NCBI RefSeq assembly: GCF_003627075.1
Contig: NZ_CP032630.1
Location: 2,666,001 to 2,730,000 of the forward strand
Source of the DNA: Protaetiibacter intestinalis
GTDB lineage: Bacteria; Actinomycetota; Actinomycetes; Actinomycetales; Microbacteriaceae
Reading direction: 5' to 3'
DNA: 64,000 nt
Shown: piece after piece, positions 58,388 to 64,000 of the stretch
Position numbering within the stretch: the stretch's first letter is position 1
Layout: each line of letters starts with the position of its first letter
Translations under genes and position numbers: made by a program
Notes under the pieces: generated by a model
Database searches by the model: none
What the model saw: only the letters and a program-made list of their open reading frames with translations
What the model was told of the DNA's origin: nothing

Positions 58388-59592
58388 CCGAGGACCTCCA
58401 GTCCGGGGAGCTTCTTGCCCTCGAGGAACTCGAGGCTCGCGCCGCCGCCCGTCGAGACGTGACCGAACTGCTCGTCCGGGAAGCCCAGCTGGCGGATCGC
58501 GGCGGCCGAGTCGCCGCCGCCGACGACCCCGAGGCCGTCGACGTGGGTGAGCGCCTCGGCGACGGCGCGCGTCCCGGCGGCGAACGCCGGGAACTCGAAC
58601 ACGCCCATCGGGCCGTTCCAGAAGACGGTCTTCGACGCCCGCACCCGCTCGGCGAACGCGGCCGCCGTGTCGGGGCCGATGTCGAGCCCGATCCCGGAGG
58701 CGCCGAACGCCGTGTCCTCGATCCCCGAGGCCGGGGCGACCACGTGGTCGGCGTCGGCCGAGAAGCCGGAGGCGACCACGACATCCGTCGGCAGCACGAG
58801 CTCGACGCCGCGCTCGGCCGCCTCGGCGAGGTAGCCGCGGACCGTGTCGAGCTGGTCGGCCTCGAGCAGGCTCGAGGCGACCTTGTGGCCCTGCGCGGCG
58901 AGGAAGGTGAAGAGCATGCCGCCGCCGATGAGCAGTGCATCCACCCGCGGCAGCAGGTGGCCGATGACGCCGAGCTTGTCGGAGACCTTGGAGCCTCCGA
59001 GCACGACCGTGTACGGCCGCTCGGGGTTCTCGGTGAGCTTGTCGAGCACCTCGAGCTCGGCCGCGATGAGCAGACCGGCGGCGCTCGGGAGCGCCTGCAC
59101 GAGCTCGTAGACGCTCGCCTGCTTGCGGTGCACGACCCCGAAGCCGTCCGACACCACGACGTCGCCGAGGGCGGCGAGCTGCGCGGCGAAGGCCTCACGC
59201 TCGGCGGCGTCCTTCGACGCCTCACCCGGGTTGAACCGCAGGTTCTCGAGCAGCACGACGCCGGGCGTCGGCGCCGCCTCGACGACGCCGGCCGCCGACT
59301 CCCCCACCGTCTCCGGCGAGAAGGCGACGTCGACGCCGAGCAGCTCGCCCAGCCGCACCGCGACGGGCGCGAGCGAGTACTTGGGGTCCGGAGCACCCTC
59401 CGGACGACCGAGGTGGCTCATCACCACGACCTTCGCACCCCTCTCGAGGAGCAGGCGGATGGTCGGGACGGAGGCGCGCACGCGCCCGTCGTCGGTGATG
59501 ACGCCGTCCTTGAGCGGAACGTTGAGGTCGCAGCGCAGGAGCACGACCTTGCCGGACAGCTCTCCCAGGCTGTCGATCGTCCGGAGGGTCAT
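58378..59592 (-). CDS. pgk: Phosphoglycerate kinase
   Basis: A 404-residue glycolytic kinase that makes ATP from 1,3-bisphosphoglycerate. Conserved regions include VVLLRCDLNVPLKDG, VVMSHLGRPEG, the hinge and nucleotide-binding segment TVVLGGSKVSDKLGVI, and the C-terminal GGGDSAAAI. It begins 3 nt after the gap stop. Confidence 0.97.
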   Translation of the reverse strand: MTLRTIDSLGELSGKVVLLRCDLNVPLKDGVITDDGRVRASVPTIRLLLERGAKVVVMSHLGRPEGAPDPKYSLAPVAVRLGELLGVDVAFSPETVGESAAGVVEAAPTPGVVLLENLRFNPGEASKDAAEREAFAAQLAALGDVVVSDGFGVVHRKQASVYELVQALPSAAGLLIAAELEVLDKLTENPERPYTVVLGGSKVSDKLGVIGHLLPRVDALLIGGGMLFTFLAAQGHKVASSLLEADQLDTVRGYLAEAAERGVELVLPTDVVVASGFSADADHVVAPASGIEDTAFGASGIGLDIGPDTAAAFAERVRASKTVFWNGPMGVFEFPAFAAGTRAVAEALTHVDGLGVVGGGDSAAAIRQLGFPDEQFGHVSTGGGASLEFLEGKKLPGLEVLGWQ

Positions 59593-59595
59593 CGC

Positions 59596-61356
<1,761 letters not shown>

Positions 61357-62334
61357 CTATTCGTCGAAGTCGGGCGGCAGGTTGGCGTCCGTGCCGGGGA
61401 TCCCGAGATCGGAGGCGCGCTTGTCGGCCATCGCCAGCAGACGGCGGATGCGGCCGGCCACGGCGTCCTTCGTCATGGGCGGGTCGGCGAAGTGGCCGAG
61501 CTCGTCGAGGCTCGCGTCGCGGTGCTCGAGCCGCAGGGTGCCCGCGTAGCGCAGGTGGTCGGGGATCTCCTCGCCGAGGATCTCCATCGCCCGCTCGACG
61601 CGCGCGCACGCGGCCACGGCGGCCTGCGCGGAACGGCGCAGGTTCGCGTCGTCGAAGTTGACGAGCCGGTTCGCGGTCGCTCGCACCTCGCGGCGCTGGC
61701 GCAGCTCCTCCCAGGCGGTCACGGCGCGCTCGGCGCCCATGAGGCGCAGCATCGCGGCAATCGCCTCTCCCTCGCGGATGATCACCCGGTGCACACCGCG
61801 CACCTCGCGTGCCTTGGCGGGCACCTTGAGGCGCCCGGCGGCGCCGACCAGCGCCATCGCGGCCTCGTTACCGGGGCAGGTGACCTCGAGCGCTGCCGAC
61901 CGGCCGGGGTCGGTGAGGGTGCCGCGGGCGAGGAACGCCCCCCGCCAGATCGCCGCGAGGTCCTCGCGTGAGCCGGTCGTGAGCCGGTTCGGCAGGCCGC
62001 GTACCGGGCGGCGGCGCGCATCCAGGAGTCCGGTCTGGCGCGCGAGCGTCTCGCCGCCGTCGACCACCCGCACGACGAACGTCGTGGTCTTCTGCGGGCC
62101 GGACCCGCCGATGAGCTTCCCCTCGCTGCGCACGCCGTACAGCTCGGCGAGGTCGCGGCGCACGCGCTGCGCGACCGTCTGCGAGTCGAGCTCCGCCTCG
62201 ACCGCGATGCGGCCGGAGATGATGTGCAGACCGCCGGAGAAGCGCAGCAGCGCCGCGAGCTCGGCCGCGCGCACGCTCGTCTTGCCGACTTCGACGGAGA
62301 CGAGCTCCTCCTTGACGTCAGCCGTCAGTGCCAC
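61357..62334 (-). CDS. whiA: DNA-binding protein WhiA
   Basis: A 325-residue WhiA regulator, in actinobacteria required for sporulation or cell division control. It has the LAGLIDADG-like N-terminal domain ([43 protein letters not shown]) and the C-terminal helix-turn-helix ([31 protein letters not shown]). The start is a GTG 43 nt after rapZ. The gene yvcK, normally between rapZ and whiA, is absent. Confidence 0.95.
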   Translation of the reverse strand: MALTADVKEELVSVEVGKTSVRAAELAALLRFSGGLHIISGRIAVEAELDSQTVAQRVRRDLAELYGVRSEGKLIGGSGPQKTTTFVVRVVDGGETLARQTGLLDARRRPVRGLPNRLTTGSREDLAAIWRGAFLARGTLTDPGRSAALEVTCPGNEAAMALVGAAGRLKVPAKAREVRGVHRVIIREGEAIAAMLRLMGAERAVTAWEELRQRREVRATANRLVNFDDANLRRSAQAAVAACARVERAMEILGEEIPDHLRYAGTLRLEHRDASLDELGHFADPPMTKDAVAGRIRRLLAMADKRASDLGIPGTDANLPPDFDE

Positions 62335-62377
62335 GCGCTCATTCCTCGTTCTCTTCTCGGATCCCTGCGGTCATCGC

Positions 62378-63253
62378 TCACTCGCGCCCGAGGTCGCGAT
62401 GCCGAACGGCGACGGACACCCCGGGGAGTTCACGGAGGCGGCGTGCCACCTCCTCGACGATCGCCACGGACCGGTGCTTGCCGCCTGTGCATCCTACGGC
62501 GATCGTAGCGTGGCGCTTGTTCTCGCGCCGATAGCCGTCGACGACGACCGCCAGGGCGGCGACATAGTGCGTCACGAACTCGTCGACGCCCTCCTGGGCG
62601 AGCACGTAGTCGCTCACCCGCGCGTCGAGTCCGGTGAGCGGCGCGAGCTCGCCCACCCAGAACGGGTTCGGCAGGAAGCGCATGTCGGCCACCATGTCGG
62701 CATCTGCGGGCAGTCCGTACTTGAAGCCGAAGCTCATCACGGTGAGCTTGACGCGCGGCGTCGACTCGCCCCCGAACAGCTCGGCGACACGGGTGGCGAG
62801 CTGGTGGACGTTGAGCTGCGAGGTGTCGATGACGACGTCGCTCTGCTCGCGCAGGCCCGTCATCCGACCGCGCTCGGCGACGATGCCGTCGAGGAGCGTG
62901 CCGTCGCCCTGCAGCGGATGCGGTCGCCGCACCTGCTCGAAGCGCCGCACGAGGGCGTCGTCGGACGCGTCGAGGAACACCACCCGGGCGCTGCCGGCGG
63001 ACTGGAGCTCGGCGACGCTCGCCTGGGCGTCTTCGAAGAGACGTCCCCCGCGCACGTCGACGACGGCCGCGATCTTCGGGATCGCCTCCCCCGTGTGGGC
63101 GCCGAGATCGACGAGCGGGCGGAGCATCTGCGGGGGCAGATTGTCGACGACGTACCACCCGAGATCCTCGAGGGCGTTCGCGACCGTGGAACGGCCGGCA
63201 CCCGACATGCCCGTCACGACGAGCAGTTCCCGCCCGTCGTCCCCGTCGCTCAT
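62378..63253 (-). CDS. rapZ: RNase adapter / nucleotide-binding protein RapZ
   Basis: A 291-residue RapZ-family (YvcJ) protein, a nucleotide-binding regulator. The P-loop reads GMSGAGRST: the usual lysine is arginine, which is normal for actinobacterial members. The C-terminal metabolite-binding domain has [26 protein letters not shown] and [14 protein letters not shown]. Start and uvrC stop overlap by four bases (ATGA). Confidence 0.94.
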   Translation of the reverse strand: MSDGDDGRELLVVTGMSGAGRSTVANALEDLGWYVVDNLPPQMLRPLVDLGAHTGEAIPKIAAVVDVRGGRLFEDAQASVAELQSAGSARVVFLDASDDALVRRFEQVRRPHPLQGDGTLLDGIVAERGRMTGLREQSDVVIDTSQLNVHQLATRVAELFGGESTPRVKLTVMSFGFKYGLPADADMVADMRFLPNPFWVGELAPLTGLDARVSDYVLAQEGVDEFVTHYVAALAVVVDGYRRENKRHATIAVGCTGGKHRSVAIVEEVARRLRELPGVSVAVRHRDLGRE

Positions 63254-64000
63254 GCCTCGCCGTCTTCCCGTCGTCGCCCGCCTCCCAGCCTAGCCACGAT
63301 GGCGGTCGCGAGTTGGGGCCCGATCCCCCGCACCTCGGCGATCTCGGCCTCATCGGCGGCCTTCAGCCGGGCGACCGAGCCGAAGTGCCGCAGCAGCTCG
63401 CGCGAGCGCGCGGGCCCGAGGCCGGGGATCTCGGCGAGCACGGTGCCGATGTCGGCGCGCCGCTTCTGGCGCTGGAAGGTGATCGCGAAACGGTGCGCCT
63501 CGTCGCGGATGCGCTGCACCAGGAAGAGGGCCTCGCTGCCGCGCGGCAGGATCACGGGGAACGGGTCGTCGGGGAGCCACAGCTCCTCGAGCCGCTTGGC
63601 GATGCCCACGAGCGGGATGTCGTCGATCCCGAGCTCGTCGAGCACCGCGGCCACCGCCTGCACCTGCGGCTGGCCCCCGTCGACGATGAGCAGTCCGGGA
63701 CGGTACGCGAAGCGCCGCCGCGGCCGGGCGCCCTCCTCCGCCTCCGTCGGGGTCTCGTCCTCGTCGAGCCGCGCGAGGCGCCGACGCAGCACCTGGGCGA
63801 GCGATTCGGTGTCGTCGTTCGTGTCGTGCACGGCGAACTTGCGGTAGTCGGACTTCTTCGGAAGCCCGTCCTCGAACACCACCATCGACGCGACGACGTT
63901 GGTGCCGCCGAGGTGCGAGACGTCGTAGCACTCCATGCGCAGCGGGGCCTCGTCGAGCCCGAGCGCCTCCTGCAGTTCGCCGAGAGCCTGGCTGCGGGCC
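63250..64000 (-). CDS. uvrC: Excinuclease ABC subunit C (3' part, cut by window edge)
   Basis: The C-terminal 250 or so residues of UvrC, running off the right edge; the start lies beyond 64000. UvrC makes both incisions in nucleotide excision repair. The RNase H-like endonuclease domain is present with [21 protein letters not shown] and [13 protein letters not shown], followed by the tandem helix-hairpin-helix ([38 protein letters not shown]). An internal acidic insert ([18 protein letters not shown]) is not conserved. It heads the uvrC-rapZ-whiA group. Confidence 0.95.
   Translation of the reverse strand, partial: ARSQALGELQEALGLDEAPLRMECYDVSHLGGTNVVASMVVFEDGLPKKSDYRKFAVHDTNDDTESLAQVLRRRLARLDEDETPTEAEEGARPRRRFAYRPGLLIVDGGQPQVQAVAAVLDELGIDDIPLVGIAKRLEELWLPDDPFPVILPRGSEALFLVQRIRDEAHRFAITFQRQKRRADIGTVLAEIPGLGPARSRELLRHFGSVARLKAADEAEIAEVRGIGPQLATAIVARLGGGRRREDGEA

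Noticed and set aside
62378..63253. RapZ P-loop with Arg in place of Lys as a sign of inactivation
   Set aside because: GxSGAGRS is the usual actinobacterial form, so it is not odd for this lineage.

Overview
The window is chromosomal DNA from a high-GC Gram-positive bacterium, most likely an actinobacterium of the family Microbacteriaceae. The reasons are very high GC, GTG starts, and actinobacterial genes such as pafB/pafC, rbpA, whiA, opcA, a GlgM-type glgA, a DUF3099 gene, and imuA'/imuB/dnaE2. Intergenic repeats of the type GGTTGAGT...GTATCGAAACC and the apparent absence of pupylation/proteasome genes between trmI and pafBC point the same way. I see about 60 protein genes and one tRNA gene. 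There are no insertion sequences, phage genes, CRISPR arrays or rRNA genes. Coding density is very high, and no gene-free stretch exceeds about 280 bp.

Layout. 0-5 kb: a minus-strand block of HAD phosphatase, trmI, FKBP lipoprotein, pafB and pafC. 5-9.5 kb: PAC2 protein, uppP, M20 peptidase, guanine deaminase, tRNA-Leu(GAG). 9.6-16.5 kb: a cold-shock/DUF1294 membrane protein, then an SOS mutagenesis cassette of imuA', a DUF1905 gene, imuB and dnaE2. Two LexA-type boxes sit in this cassette. 16.5-21.5 kb: a repeat-rich convergent gap, an aminotransferase, a DEAD/DEAH helicase, dinB and a GlsB-type membrane protein. 21.6-30.2 kb: SGNH hydrolase, a D,D-carboxypeptidase-like protein, an APC permease, a SpoU methyltransferase, sirtuin, histidine phosphatase, YbaK, glycosyltransferase and an alpha/beta hydrolase. 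30.2-38 kb: treS, a DnaQ-exonuclease/Nudix fusion, rpmE2, an ABC ATPase, divergent glgA(glgM)/glgC, serB. 37.8-42.3 kb: fabG, DUF3099, a small cysteine protein, SURF1, an ABC-F ATPase, bioY. 42.3-48.4 kb: ctaB-ctaA followed by sufB-sufD-Rieske-sufC-sufT. 48.7-64 kb: central carbon metabolism. A plus-strand pentose-phosphate operon (tkt-tal-pgi-zwf-opcA-pgl) converges on a minus-strand series of uvrC (partial)-rapZ-whiA-sod-gap-pgk-tpiA-secG-rbpA.

How the genes work together. Several loci belong to the DNA-damage response. These are PafBC, the ImuA'/ImuB/DnaE2 translesion machinery with LexA boxes, DinB, a helicase and UvrC. Carbon flow is represented by glycolysis, the pentose phosphate pathway, and ADP-glucose/maltose/trehalose chemistry (GlgC, GlgM, TreS). 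Iron-sulfur assembly lies just downstream of haem A synthesis.

The most striking general signal is a shared start architecture. About twenty genes have a -10-like hexamer (TANNNT or close) ending usually 6 nt before the start codon, with no ribosome-binding site, which suggests widespread leaderless mRNAs. One of these (DUF3099) then appears to start at ATC. pafB has no usable ATG, GTG or TTG at its conserved N-terminus. Five different inverted-repeat or palindromic structures lie between genes.
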